From the NCBI RefSeq assembly GCF_003130705.1, contig NZ_CP021354.1:3658001-3722000 (forward strand): a DNA stretch of 64,000 bases, read 5' to 3'. This stretch comes from Rhodococcus oxybenzonivorans. Lineage in GTDB: Bacteria > Actinomycetota > Actinomycetes > Mycobacteriales > Mycobacteriaceae. A program made the position numbers and the translations under genes. Positions 18,620 to 28,564 of this stretch are shown here, in pieces; positions within the stretch are counted from its first letter, which is position 1; the number at the start of each line of letters is the position of its first letter. Below the pieces are notes generated by a model. That model saw only the letters and a program-made list of their open reading frames with translations. It did not search any database and was not told where the DNA came from.

Positions 18620-19519
18620 TTACTCCGGGATCGGCCGGTCGCATCCGACCTCCGCGAACAATGCGTCGAGGGCGTCGGCGATGCCGGGGGCGGCAGCGAC
18701 GGTGATCTCCCCGTCGGCGCTGGAGGTGTGCGGTGACGGGACGCGTACGCGGGCGCCCGCCTCCGCGGCGATCAGCGATCCGGCGGCCCAGTCCCAGGGG
18801 CTCAACCCGTGTTCGAAGTGGGCATCCACCCGGCCCGCAGCGACCATGCACAGATCGAGCGCCGCTGAGCCGATGCGTCGGATGTCCCGCACGCGCGGCA
18901 GAATGTCGCCGATCAGTGCGCCCTGTACGGCGCGCCTGCCTGCGCCGTATCCGAATCCTGTGGCGAGCAGAGTCATCGACAGCTCGCGGACAGGGTTGCA
19001 GCGTAGTTCGCTCACCCGACCGTCCACATCAGTCATCGTGGCACCGCGGCCCGACGCGGCGGAGTAGGTCGACTGCGCCGCCACGTCGACGACCGCCCCG
19101 GCGACCGAGACCCCGTCGATCTGCGCCGCCACCGACACGGCGTAGGCCGGTACGCCGTACAAGAAGTTCACCGTGCCATCGATCGGATCCACCACCCACC
19201 GCACGCCGTCGAGCGAATCCCCCTCTCCCCCACCTTCTTCCCCGAGGATCGCATCGTCCGGACGCCACTGCGCGAGGCGCTCCCGGATGACGAGTTCAGC
19301 TTCGGTGTCGACCACCGTCACAGGATCGGTCGGACTACTCTTCGACGCTACCGAGTCGCCGGAACCCAGTCGGCTCCCGACGATCCCGAAAACCTCGGGC
19401 CGCCGGGCGCGGACATGAGCCGCGGCCTCCTGCGCCACCGCCACGGCAACCTCGCGGAGATGCTGGGGATCGGGGGCGGTGTGGCCTCGGACAGTGTCTC
19501 GACTCTGGGGTGCGTGCAC
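18620..19519 (-). CDS. suhB: Inositol monophosphatase family protein (SuhB-like)
   Basis: A 299-residue Mg2+-dependent, Li+-sensitive-type phosphatase that releases inositol from inositol 1-phosphate, feeding phosphatidylinositol, mycothiol and lipoglycan synthesis. Metal-binding motifs are ILGEEGG, WVVDPIDGTVNFLYG and LSPWDWAAG; RRIGSAALDLCMVAAG is also typical. It is the positional match of Rv2701c. GTG 19519 gives an N-terminal extension of about 20 residues before the first helix (LREVAVAVAQEAAAH), so a shorter start is possible. It is divergent from ppgK. Confidence 0.9.
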   Translation of the reverse strand: MHAPQSRDTVRGHTAPDPQHLREVAVAVAQEAAAHVRARRPEVFGIVGSRLGSGDSVASKSSPTDPVTVVDTEAELVIRERLAQWRPDDAILGEEGGGEGDSLDGVRWVVDPIDGTVNFLYGVPAYAVSVAAQIDGVSVAGAVVDVAAQSTYSAASGRGATMTDVDGRVSELRCNPVRELSMTLLATGFGYGAGRRAVQGALIGDILPRVRDIRRIGSAALDLCMVAAGRVDAHFEHGLSPWDWAAGSLIAAEAGARVRVPSPHTSSADGEITVAAAPGIADALDALFAEVGCDRPIPE

Positions 19520-19673
19520 AGACCCATCGGATCACACTTCCCCTGCCTCCCACCACCGCTGGAGGCACGGTGGGGCCTCCGTGTCATCCACCCAACTCGG
19601 CACAACCCATTAGTGTGACGATCAGCAGGAGCGTTTCCGAGCACGCCACAGTCGACACGGAGGAGTACACGCG

Positions 19674-20426
19674 ATGACCAGGACCGGGTTCGGCGTCGAC
19701 GTCGGAGGCAGTGGCGTCAAGGGCGGTGTGGTGGACCTCGAGACCGGCAAGCTGGTCGGGGATCGCATCAAGATTCTCACTCCACAACCGTCCACGCCGG
19801 AGGCTGTCGCCGACACCGTCGCCGAAATCGTTCGTCAAGCGTCGTGGGACGGGCCGGTGGGGATCACCTTGCCGAGCGTCGTCACCGGCGGAGTCGCCCG
19901 GTCCGCGGCGAACATCGACAAGAAGTGGATCGGTACGGACGCCCGTGCACTGTTCAGCGAGGCGCTCGGCGGACGGAACGTCACCGTCCTCAACGACGCC
20001 GACGCCGCCGGGATCGCCGAGGACGCCCTCGGCGCCGGCAGGGACGCCAAGGGCGTCATCATCCTCCTCACCTTCGGTACGGGTATCGGATCGGCGATCC
20101 TCCACAACGGCGTCCTGCTTCCCAACACCGAGTTCGGGCACATGGAAGTGGACGGAAAGGAAGCCGAGCATCGTGCGGCGTCCTCGGTCAAAGAGGACAA
20201 GGATCTCTCCTACAAGGAGTGGGCGGTGGAGGTGTCCCGGGTGCTCACCCGCTTCGAGGACCTCCTGTGGCCGGATCTGTTCATCGCCGGGGGCGGAATC
20301 AGCCGCAAACACGAGAAGTGGATTCCGCATCTCACCAACCGGACCACCGTCGTACCTGCTGCCCTCCTGAACTCGGCGGGCATCGTCGGCGCTGCTCTGG
20401 CGGTCGAAACGGGCATCGCTCCGTAA
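19674..20426 (+). CDS. ppgK: Polyphosphate glucokinase
   Basis: A 250-residue ROK-family kinase that phosphorylates glucose with polyphosphate (and ATP), making glucose 6-phosphate. Motifs: phosphate 1 loop [40 protein letters not shown], phosphate 2 [13 protein letters not shown], and LFIAGGGIS. It matches Rv2702 in place and size. ATG 19674 follows GGAGGAGTACACGCG. PpgK with the nearby suhB suggests a sugar phosphate supply for envelope precursors. sigA follows 121 bp downstream on the same strand with its own candidate -10. Confidence 0.95.
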   Translation: MTRTGFGVDVGGSGVKGGVVDLETGKLVGDRIKILTPQPSTPEAVADTVAEIVRQASWDGPVGITLPSVVTGGVARSAANIDKKWIGTDARALFSEALGGRNVTVLNDADAAGIAEDALGAGRDAKGVIILLTFGTGIGSAILHNGVLLPNTEFGHMEVDGKEAEHRAASSVKEDKDLSYKEWAVEVSRVLTRFEDLLWPDLFIAGGGISRKHEKWIPHLTNRTTVVPAALLNSAGIVGAALAVETGIAP

Positions 20427-20444
20427 CTGTTTCGGATAGGTCGT

Positions 20445-20450
20445 TACAAT
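20445..20450 (+). promoter_or_regulatory. Candidate -10 box for sigA
   Basis: TACAAT fits the actinobacterial TANNNT hexamer and lies about 98 bases upstream of the sigA start in the ppgK-sigA spacer. No convincing -35 is visible, so this is tentative. Confidence 0.35.
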
Positions 20451-20547
20451 GGAAGAGCCCGGCTGCGCGCCGGCAAAACCAGTAGACCTCTCCGCCGGAT
20501 GACCACTCTGGCGTGACGCCGCACGACACCGTCACGAAAGGGCGTAC

Positions 20548-21924
<1,377 letters not shown>

Positions 21925-21935
21925 ACGCACAGATC

Positions 21936-21979
21936 ACACGACGATGCCCCGGACTTCCCAGTCCGGGGCATCGTCGTGT
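21936..21979. terminator. Perfect 19-bp hairpin between sigA and the antiporter gene
   Basis: Stem 21936-21954 pairs without mismatch with 21961-21979 around the loop TTCCCA. There is no T-tract on either side. It starts 12 bases past the sigA stop and ends 23 bases before the end of the convergent antiporter gene, so it probably terminates both. Confidence 0.8.
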
Positions 21980-22002
21980 CGTAGTGACCGGTGTCGGGGC
22001 CC

Positions 22003-23175
22003 TCAGGCGCTCGCGCGCACTCGCAGCCACGCCTCGGCGACCGGTTCGACGACCCGCGCCGCGATGGGTCCGATGACAGCCATCAGGAGAACGTAGGCCG
22101 TGGCGAGGGCGACGAGTTGACTTTCGACTGCACCGGCCGCCACGGCGAGTCCGGCGATGACGATCGAGAATTCCCCCCGCGCAATCAGCGCCACCCCGGC
22201 CCTGGCGCGGCCCAGGCGGCCGACACCCTGTTGTTTGGCCGCCCACGCACCGGTAATCATCTTGGTGAGCGCTGTGGTGACCGCCAGCAGGACGGCCCAG
22301 CCGAGGACCGGGGGAATTGCCGTCGGATCCGTATTGAGACCGAACACGACGAAGAACATGGCGGCGAAGAGATCGCGGAGGGGTTCGAGGACACGGCTCG
22401 CGTTGTGCGCGGTCGAACCGGAAATCGCGATCCCCAGCAGGAAGGCCCCCACCGCAGCCGACACCTGCATCGCCGAACTGATCCCGGCGATCAGAAGGGC
22501 TGCGCCGAGCAACTTCAACAACAACGTCTCACTGTCCGGGCTGTCCAGCACAGCGGAGACGTAGCGTCCGTACCGCAGGGCGATCACCAGGACGACCGAG
22601 ATCACTATCAGCGAGATGCCGACTGCCTCGAGGCCACCGGCGATACTGACCCCGGCGAGCAACGCGGTGAGGATCGGAAGGTAGACGGCCATCGCGAGGT
22701 CCTCGAACACCAGGATGGACAGCACGACCGGAGTTTCCCGGTTGCCGAGGCGGCCGAGATCGGTGAGGACCTTCGCGATGATGCCGGAGGACGAGATGTA
22801 GGTGACGCCGCCCAGCACCACCGCCCCGGTGGTCCCCCAGCCGAGGAATAGCGCGACGGCCGCGCCCGGCGCGGCGTTCAGAACCAGATCGACGACACCG
22901 GCCATCCACGATCTGCGTAAACCGGTGACGAGCTCCGAGGCCGTGTACTCGAGGCCGAGAAGCAGCAGGAGCAGTACGACACCGATCTCACTGGCGATAT
23001 GGCTGAACTCACTGATGTCTCCGAGCTGGACGAAGCCGCCACTGCCGAAGCACAGCCCGCCCAGCAGGTAGAACGGGATCGGCGACATGCCGAATCGTGC
23101 CGCGAGGCGGCCGAGAAGCCCGAGCGCGAAGAACACCGCGCCCAGTTCGATGAGCGCGAGCGTGGTGGTGTTCAC
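22003..23175 (-). CDS. CPA2-type K+/H+ antiporter membrane subunit (KhtU-like)
   Basis: A 390-residue membrane protein of the monovalent cation:proton antiporter-2 family with about 13 helices. Typical parts are LIELGAVFFALGLLGRLAAR, YLLGGLCFGSGGF, VVLLLLLLGLEYTASELV, SSSGIIAKVLTDLGRL, SILVFEDLAMAVYLPILTA and GEFSIVIAGLAV. It ends after the last helix without the RCK domain found in KefB/KefC; that regulatory role falls to the separate TrkA_C protein encoded just upstream, as in Bacillus KhtTU. It probably exports K+ in exchange for H+ under alkaline or electrophile stress. GTG 23175 gives NTTTLALIELG; 7 bp separate it from the regulator gene. Confidence 0.88.
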   Translation of the reverse strand: MNTTTLALIELGAVFFALGLLGRLAARFGMSPIPFYLLGGLCFGSGGFVQLGDISEFSHIASEIGVVLLLLLLGLEYTASELVTGLRRSWMAGVVDLVLNAAPGAAVALFLGWGTTGAVVLGGVTYISSSGIIAKVLTDLGRLGNRETPVVLSILVFEDLAMAVYLPILTALLAGVSIAGGLEAVGISLIVISVVLVIALRYGRYVSAVLDSPDSETLLLKLLGAALLIAGISSAMQVSAAVGAFLLGIAISGSTAHNASRVLEPLRDLFAAMFFVVFGLNTDPTAIPPVLGWAVLLAVTTALTKMITGAWAAKQQGVGRLGRARAGVALIARGEFSIVIAGLAVAAGAVESQLVALATAYVLLMAVIGPIAARVVEPVAEAWLRVRASA

Positions 23176-23182
23176 GGGACTG

Positions 23183-23665
23183 TCAGCCGTTGGCCAGGAG
23201 CTTGGCCGCTGCGTCCAGTCCCTCTGTGGTTCCGACGGTAACCAGAAGATCGCCTGACGTGAGCATGAAATCCGGCTTCGGCGACGGGTACACCTCGCCC
23301 GCCCGCATCACCGCGACGATCGAGACCCCGGTACGGGTACGCATCGCCGTATCCCCGAGCGGACGACCGTCGAACCGGGAATCTTCCTTGATGTAGAGCT
23401 GCTTGGTGCGGATTCCCGGGAGGTCGCGATGCTCCTCTTCCAATTGGGCCACCAGTTGCGGCGCACCCAGCAGATTGCTGAGGACCGCCGCCTCCTCGGT
23501 ACTCAACGGCAGGGACGCGGCGCACGCGTCGGGGTCGTCCTGTTTCGACACGATCAGGTCTGTGCGACCGTCACGATGGCTGACGACACCGATACGACGT
23601 CCGGAGGCGAGTACGAAGTCTTTGCGTACGCCGATTCCGGGTAGAGGCGTCACTTCTACGTTCAT
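23183..23665 (-). CDS. TrkA_C-domain regulator of the antiporter (KhtT-like)
   Basis: A 160-residue soluble protein. An N-terminal half (NVEVTPLPGIGVRKDFVLAS, RRIGVVSHRDGRTDLIV) matches the KhtT regulatory domain; the C-terminal half is a TrkA_C/RCK_C ligand-binding domain (IKEDSRFDGRPLGDTAMRTR, PDFMLTSGDLLVTVGTTEGL). In KhtT the C-domain binds c-di-AMP and inhibits the antiporter; whether this one does is not shown by sequence. ATG 23665 has GTGGAGG upstream; the longer open frame above it has no family similarity. Order regulator-then-transporter with 7 bp spacing indicates an operon. Confidence 0.85.
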   Translation of the reverse strand: MNVEVTPLPGIGVRKDFVLASGRRIGVVSHRDGRTDLIVSKQDDPDACAASLPLSTEEAAVLSNLLGAPQLVAQLEEEHRDLPGIRTKQLYIKEDSRFDGRPLGDTAMRTRTGVSIVAVMRAGEVYPSPKPDFMLTSGDLLVTVGTTEGLDAAAKLLANG

Positions 23666-23750
23666 GCCTCCACGGTAGTCCCGCGGGGCGACACGGCGGT
23701 GTCGGGCGCGCGAGAGGGTGTTCGGCGACCCGCGCGGTCTTTCGGTTCCG

Positions 23751-24104
23751 TCACACCAGAGCGGGAAACCGGCCGTCGGCGCCGGGACGGTAGTCCTCGA
23801 TCGAGGTGACCGCAGCCAACGGCAGTGGCCCGTAGAGGTGGGGAAAGAGCATCGAGGACGGGTCGGTCGGCACACCGGGCTCCCAGAGCACCGGCGAGCC
23901 GAGAGCGGTCGGATCGAGCCACAGAATGACCAGATCTGAGCGCCCCGCGAAGAGCCGGTTGGCCGGCAGGTGCACCTGCGCCGGCGTCGACAGGTGAATG
24001 AATCCGTCGGCGCCGAACGACTCCGGTACGCGCCGGCCGCTTCCGAGCGCCTCATTCCACTCGTCGCGGCTACAGATGTGCACGAGCGCCTGTTCCGAAT
24101 TCAC
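23751..24104 (-). CDS. DUF952 family protein
   Basis: A 117-residue small soluble protein of the DUF952 family: LVHICSRDEWNEAL at the N-terminus, the hallmark GFIHLSTPAQV, LFAGRSDLVILWLDPTAL, and FPHLYGPLPLAAVTSI. The fold is related to ADP-ribosyltransferase-like proteins, but no reaction is established. GTG 24104 lies exactly 6 bases behind TATTCT (24111-24116), so the mRNA is probably leaderless. It reads away from the DUF7455 gene. Confidence 0.85.
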   Translation of the reverse strand: MNSEQALVHICSRDEWNEALGSGRRVPESFGADGFIHLSTPAQVHLPANRLFAGRSDLVILWLDPTALGSPVLWEPGVPTDPSSMLFPHLYGPLPLAAVTSIEDYRPGADGRFPALV

Positions 24105-24110
24105 TCGGCG

Positions 24111-24116
24111 AGAATA
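24111..24116 (-). promoter_or_regulatory. -10 box of a probable leaderless DUF952 promoter
   Basis: On the minus strand TATTCT (24116-24111) is followed by CGCCGA and then GTG 24104. The spacing of 6 matches the other leaderless candidates in this window. Confidence 0.6.
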
Positions 24117-24252
24117 GCGTTTCGACGCGGGAGGGCGAATCAGCTGTCAGCGAACTCATACCGCGAAGTCTGTTCATATTCGCCCTCGTCACGGGGTGTT
24201 GCGCAGGTTTCAGAGCTGTTTCGTGTGTGATGCAACACTGAGAAACGCCTAC

Positions 24253-24279
24253 GGGAACAACGCGTAAACCGCAAACGTC
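24253..24279 (+). promoter_or_regulatory. ECF-sigma-type promoter upstream of the DUF7455 gene
   Basis: GGGAAC (24253-24258) and CGTC (24276-24279) are separated by 17 bp, close to the GGAAC-N16-19-CGTT/CGTC pattern used by SigE/SigH-type stress sigma factors in actinobacteria. It lies about 90 bases before the small gene's start. The match is by eye; spacing is one shorter than at sigB. Confidence 0.45.
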
Positions 24280-24367
24280 TGACAGAGTAGATCCACCGCG
24301 CCACCCCGACGCGGCGGACCAAGGCCCCAGGCACTCGGCACCAGTCGAAAGCCAGTACGGAGGAGTC

Positions 24368-24562
24368 ATGCCCGGAACACTGACCAGCCCCCCGTTGACC
24401 GCAGCCGACCGGTGCGACCGGTGCGGTGCGGGAGCCCGCGTTCGCGCGGTACTTCCGACCGGAGGAGAGTTGCTCTTCTGCGGTCACCACGCCAACGAGC
24501 ACGCAGACCGTCTTCGCGAGATGAACGCCACGATCGTGTCCGAAGCCGAAGCTGCAATCTGA
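24368..24562 (+). CDS. DUF7455 small zinc-binding protein
   Basis: A 64-residue protein with CDRCGAG at residues 16-22 and CGHHANEH near residue 38, giving a CxxC...CxxH set that could bind zinc. The N-terminus is PGTLTSPPLTAADR; the C-terminus is helical (LREMNATIVSEAEAAI). Such proteins are conserved near sigA/sigB in actinobacteria (probably Rv2708c-like). ATG 24368 has ACGGAGGAGTC just upstream. A strong hairpin terminator follows and a possible ECF-type promoter precedes it, so it is a free-standing, possibly stress-induced unit. No function is known. Confidence 0.85.
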   Translation: MPGTLTSPPLTAADRCDRCGAGARVRAVLPTGGELLFCGHHANEHADRLREMNATIVSEAEAAI

Positions 24563-24607
24563 TACGTCAGCCCGGGTGACCCGTCCCAGGCTCACCTCTT
24601 CAGACCG

Positions 24608-24641
24608 AGAGACCGGCGAGTGCCTGCACTCGCCGGTCTCT
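24608..24641. terminator. 15-bp hairpin terminator after the DUF7455 gene
   Basis: A 15-bp stem (24608-24622 with 24627-24641) with a CCTG loop is followed by TCTGTGTC on the plus strand. It is 46 bp beyond the DUF7455 stop and 26 bp before the end of the convergent helicase gene, so it can serve both. Confidence 0.75.
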
Positions 24642-24666
24642 TCTGTGTCGCCCACATTTGCACGAG

Positions 24667-26442
24667 TTACCACTGGCGCAGGGTGGCGATCCGATCGGTC
24701 AGCTGCTCGACGGTCGCAATGGCAGTCGGCGGTCCACCACAGACGCGGCGCAGTTCCCCGTGGATGGTGCCGTGCGGCTTTCCTGTCCTGTGGTGGTGCA
24801 TCGCGACGAGACTGTTCAACTCGCGCCGGAGCTGGGCGAGCTGCCCAGCTGCTGCCACCCTCTCGGCGACCTGCGGGACCGGTGGCGCAACGACGGGCGC
24901 GGCCTCCGGCTTGCTGATCTGCTCCTGCTGGCGTTGACGAAGTAGCGCACGCATCTGCTCGGCGTCGAGCAGCCCCGGCAATCCCAGGTAATCCGCCTCC
25001 TCGTCCGAACCGGAGAAGGTCGCCGTCCCGAAGGACGAACCGTCGTAGATCACCTGATCGAGTTCCGCGTCGGCGCCGATCGAAGTGAACGCCTTCTCGT
25101 CCTCCCCGAGCTCGTCCTTCTGCTTGTTCGCATCGGCGAGGAGGTCGTCGTCGAACCCTTCCTTCTCCCGATGCGGCTTACCCAGTACGTGATCTCGCTG
25201 CGCCTCGAGCTGGCTGGCAAGGTCGAGGAGAACCGGCACCGACGGAAGGAAGACGCTGGCGGTCTCACCCTTGCGCCGCGACCGCACGAAGCGTCCGATC
25301 GCCTGCGCGAAATACAGCGGGGTGGACGCACTGGTGGCGTAGACACCGACGGCCAAGCGGGGAACGTCGACACCCTCGGACACCATCCGGACGGCGACCA
25401 TCCATTTCTGGGTACTTGCGCCGAATTCCGCGATCCGCTTGGAGGCCGTCGGGTCGTCCGAGAGCACGACGACCGGTTCTTCGCCGGTCACGGCCGTCAA
25501 CGTCTGGGCATATGCGCGGGCAACCGTCTGATCGGTGGCGATGACGAGTCCGCCCGCGTCCGGCATGCCACCCGCACGTAGCTGTCCGAGCCGGGTGTCG
25601 GCGGCGTGCAGCACAGCCGGAATCCAGTCGCCCGCAGGGTCGAGCGCGGTTCGCCAGGCGCGCGCAGTCTGTTCCGCGCTGAGGGGCTCGCCCAGTCGAG
25701 CCGAGAATTCCTCGCCCGCATTGTTCCGCCACCGGGCCTCACCGGAATATGCGAGGAACACCACCGGCCGGACGACTCCGTCGGCGAGCGCATCGGAATA
25801 TCCGTACGAGTGATCGGCTTTCGACCGGAGAAGCCCCTCACGGTCGGGTTCGTACGTGACGAAGGGAATCGCGCTGTCGTCGCTTCGAAAGGGCGTTCCG
25901 GTCAGCGCAAGCCGGCGCGTGGCATCACCGAATGCCTCACGGATCGCATCTCCCCAGCTCTTCGCGTCACCGCCGTGGTGGATCTCGTCGAGGATCACCA
26001 GCGTGCGTCGGCTCTCGGTGCGCACCCGGTGCTTGAACGGGTGGGAAGCCACCTGCGCGTAGGTGACCACCACACCCTGGTAATCACTCGAGGTCTGCCC
26101 GGTCGAGTTGGAGAAGTACGAGTCCAGGGCGATCCCGTTACGGGTTGCCGACTCGGCCCACTGGTGTTTGAGGTGTTCGGTGGGTGCGACCACCGTCACC
26201 TGGTCGACCGTGCGGTCCCGCAGCAGTTCCGACGCCACGCGTAGCGCGAACGTCGTCTTACCGGCACCCGGTGTTGCGACAGCGAGGAAATCGCGCGGAC
26301 CGGTGGACAGGTATTTGGCCAGGGCACGGCGCTGCCAAGCACGCAGTGACCCCGCCGCCGGTCGAGCTGGTTCGGTCTGAGCGAGATATGCCTCGGTGCC
26401 CACTATCTGCGCCGCCCCGGGACCTACGGTCTCAGCACTCAC
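24667..26442 (-). CDS. Superfamily 2 DEAD/DEAH-type helicase
   Basis: A 591-residue SF2 helicase. Walker A is AVATPGAGKTTFALRVA, motif Ia VVAPTEHLKHQW, motif II DEIHHGGDAKSWG, motif III LALTGTPFRSDD; the second RecA domain has VSEGVDVPRLAVGVYATSAS and QAIGRFVRSRRKGE. The C-terminal 130 residues are less conserved and end in a coiled-coil-like segment (RRELNSLVAMHHHRTG). It resembles the UvrB/type III restriction-like helicase group, whose cellular role in actinobacteria is not settled. GTG 26442 is preferred because GGAGGG sits seven bases upstream. The open frame continues to 26721, but that sequence is Cys/Arg/Ser-rich. Confidence 0.85.
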   Translation of the reverse strand: MSAETVGPGAAQIVGTEAYLAQTEPARPAAGSLRAWQRRALAKYLSTGPRDFLAVATPGAGKTTFALRVASELLRDRTVDQVTVVAPTEHLKHQWAESATRNGIALDSYFSNSTGQTSSDYQGVVVTYAQVASHPFKHRVRTESRRTLVILDEIHHGGDAKSWGDAIREAFGDATRRLALTGTPFRSDDSAIPFVTYEPDREGLLRSKADHSYGYSDALADGVVRPVVFLAYSGEARWRNNAGEEFSARLGEPLSAEQTARAWRTALDPAGDWIPAVLHAADTRLGQLRAGGMPDAGGLVIATDQTVARAYAQTLTAVTGEEPVVVLSDDPTASKRIAEFGASTQKWMVAVRMVSEGVDVPRLAVGVYATSASTPLYFAQAIGRFVRSRRKGETASVFLPSVPVLLDLASQLEAQRDHVLGKPHREKEGFDDDLLADANKQKDELGEDEKAFTSIGADAELDQVIYDGSSFGTATFSGSDEEADYLGLPGLLDAEQMRALLRQRQQEQISKPEAAPVVAPPVPQVAERVAAAGQLAQLRRELNSLVAMHHHRTGKPHGTIHGELRRVCGGPPTAIATVEQLTDRIATLRQW

Positions 26443-26658
26443 TGGCGGCCCTCCGCTGACATGGCACTGTTTGCTGCACTCCTCGTGTATCCGTCCGACG
26501 TGTTCCGGTCCAGCCCCGCGGGCGCTGTCCGTCAAGGAGCCTAGCGCCCGAGTCCGACTCGAACGGCATTCGCGGCGCCCGGCAGCGGCAGATTCTTTGC
26601 GACACGAGGAAGGCAGCGGTGGGCAACCGGGCGTGTCGTCAGGGATGCTGGAGGAATC

Positions 26659-27885
26659 ATGAGCGAAACGCGCGCGAAGGCGTCGGACAGAGGCGCCGCC
26701 CGACACCGAGCGCGGTGGCATCCGCTACGCCGGACGCTGCGCGTGATCACGCACACAGCGAGCCAGGCGTGGGACGACTCGATCTTCGCCAAGGCGGCGA
26801 CCGCTGCGTTCTGGCAGACGCTCTCGCTGCCCCCGCTCCTGCTGGGACTGCTCGGGATGCTCGGTTACGTGGGGGGATGGTTCGGGCCGGACACTGTCGA
26901 CATCATCCAGTCCAAGATCATCACCTTCAGTGGAACCGTATTCAGCGACAGCGTGGTCGAGGAGATCATCCGCCCCACCGTCGGTGACGTGCTGCGTCAA
27001 GGTCGCCCGGAGATCGTCTCCCTGAGTTTCCTGCTGTCGCTGTGGGCCGGATCGTCCGCGATCTCGACGTTCGTGGACTCGATCGTGGAGGCACACGGGC
27101 AGCAGGAGGCACGCCACCCCGTCTGGCAGCGGGTGTTCGCGTTGTTGCTCTACGTCGCTTTTCTCGTCCTCGCGGTGTTCACCCTGCCGCTGGTTGCCCT
27201 GGGACCTACCCTTGTCGGCCAGGTCCTGCCCGAGGCGTGGCGCACCATCGGAACGGAGATCGTGGACACGTTCTACTACCCGGGTGTCGGATTGCTCATG
27301 ATCATCGGCCTGACCACCCTGTACAAGGTGGCGCTGCCGAAGTCGCTGCCCTGGCACCGCCTGCTCGGCGGCGCACTCGTGGCGGGAGTCTTCTTCCTGG
27401 CCGCCAGCACGGGCCTGCGGCGGTACCTGAGCTGGGCGACCGGTACCGGATACACGTACGGGGCGCTCGCCGCCCCGATCGCGTTCTTACTCTTCACGTT
27501 CTTCCTCGGTTTCGCCGTGGTTCTGGGCGCCGAGTTCAACGCAACGATTCAGGAGTTCTGGCCGGCCCGCGCGACTCGCATCGATCAGATGCGGGACTGG
27601 ATCGCCGCCCAAGCCGATAGCCCCTCGACGGGTCCGGTGACCAACCTCACCCGCCGCATCGCCACGGGACCGATCAACATCATCGGCGACCGCAATCGGC
27701 AAGGCGGAAGACATGAGGCCTCCGACGGGGACGCCACACCGGACCGTCCCCGAGACGGCAGCCCGAAGGACGGCAGCCCGAAAGACGCCAGGCCGGAAGA
27801 GGGGGTCCTACGGGACGAAACCCCCGCGTCCCCCGGTCTGTGTGAACCGTCGACGCCTCAGTCGCCCTTGCGCAACCCCTCGTAG
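26659..27885 (+). CDS. YihY/BrkB-family inner membrane protein
   Basis: A 408-residue membrane protein of the YihY/virulence factor BrkB family (once misannotated RNase BN). Six helices lie in residues about 45-310, with ATAAFWQTLSLPPLLLGLLG, LWAGSSAISTFVDSIVEA, YKVALPKSLPWHRLLGGALV and FLLFTFFLGFAVVLGAEFNA. The last 90 residues are hydrophilic, including two copies of DGSPK coded by a 15-bp direct repeat near 27754-27783. Molecular function is unsettled (transport or envelope-related). ATG 26659 has GGAGG six bases upstream. Its 3' end overlaps the convergent DUF3039 gene by 28 bp. Confidence 0.88.
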   Translation: MSETRAKASDRGAARHRARWHPLRRTLRVITHTASQAWDDSIFAKAATAAFWQTLSLPPLLLGLLGMLGYVGGWFGPDTVDIIQSKIITFSGTVFSDSVVEEIIRPTVGDVLRQGRPEIVSLSFLLSLWAGSSAISTFVDSIVEAHGQQEARHPVWQRVFALLLYVAFLVLAVFTLPLVALGPTLVGQVLPEAWRTIGTEIVDTFYYPGVGLLMIIGLTTLYKVALPKSLPWHRLLGGALVAGVFFLAASTGLRRYLSWATGTGYTYGALAAPIAFLLFTFFLGFAVVLGAEFNATIQEFWPARATRIDQMRDWIAAQADSPSTGPVTNLTRRIATGPINIIGDRNRQGGRHEASDGDATPDRPRDGSPKDGSPKDARPEEGVLRDETPASPGLCEPSTPQSPLRNPS

Positions 27886-28094
27886 ATCTTCTTGCAATCG
27901 GGGCAGACGGGTGATCCCGGCTTCGCGGACTTGGTGACCGGGAAGACCTCACCGCACAGCGCGACGACGTGCGTGCCCATCACAGCGCTCTCGGCGATCT
28001 TGTTCTTCTTCACGTAGTGGAAGAACTTCGGGGTGTCGTCATCGGTCGACTCGTCAGTGGTGACGTCGGGCCGTTCCTTTGTTTGAGTGCTCAC
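27858..28094 (-). CDS. DUF3039 small protein
   Basis: A 78-residue protein with an acidic, Thr-rich N-terminus and a conserved C-terminal half: FFHYVKKNKIAESAVMGTHV, VALCGEVFPV and PVCPDCKKIYEGLRKG. One Cys plus a CxxC pair could bind zinc. The family is actinobacterial and single-copy, with unknown role. GTG 28094 is used; CATTAT ends 6 bases before it, a weaker leaderless-type box. Its 3' end lies inside the tail of the convergent yihY-like gene. Confidence 0.85.
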   Translation of the reverse strand: MSTQTKERPDVTTDESTDDDTPKFFHYVKKNKIAESAVMGTHVVALCGEVFPVTKSAKPGSPVCPDCKKIYEGLRKGD

Positions 28095-28180
28095 CCCTCA
28101 ATAATGCCGCAACGGCCCGAGGATCCCACCCCCACGACCCGCCGTGTGCATTTGCTCCCCGACAGTGGAACAGTGGAGGC

Positions 28181-28534
28181 ATGGCCCGAAGTGCAGGGTT
28201 CGGCGCATCAGGCGAAGCCGGCTCACCGAACAACCCGGTTCTCATCACCGAAGCGGCGCGATCCATCGAGGATCAGCACCGCGCGCGTGTCCGCAAGTAC
28301 CTGATCATCATGTCCTTCCGCTTCCCCGCACTTATTTTCTCGGCGGCGGCCTACGGCATCTGGGGCAATGCCTGGATCTCCATGGCGATCATCGGTCTGT
28401 CCATCCCGTTGCCGTGGATCGCAGTCCTCATCGCGAACGACCGGCCTCCGCGCACCAAGGACGAACCGAGTCGGTACGACCATCGAGACACCACCGCTCT
28501 GCCTGCGCCGCCGCACCGAACGATCGAAGGCTGA
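28181..28534 (+). CDS. DUF3099 membrane protein
   Basis: A 117-residue protein like Rv2709. A soluble N-terminus (NPVLITEAARSIEDQHRARV) is followed by two helices (YLIIMSFRFPALIFSAAAYG and AWISMAIIGLSIPLPWIAVL) and a hydrophilic tail with RPPRTKDEPSRYD. Function unknown. ATG 28181 is chosen because GTGGAGGC lies directly upstream; the open frame extends 34 codons further but lacks a ribosome-binding site. It lies 30 bp before the methyltransferase gene on the same strand and may be co-transcribed with it. Confidence 0.85.
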   Translation: MARSAGFGASGEAGSPNNPVLITEAARSIEDQHRARVRKYLIIMSFRFPALIFSAAAYGIWGNAWISMAIIGLSIPLPWIAVLIANDRPPRTKDEPSRYDHRDTTALPAPPHRTIEG

Positions 28535-28564
28535 CACCGGAGCGCGACCTGCAACAATGCACCG

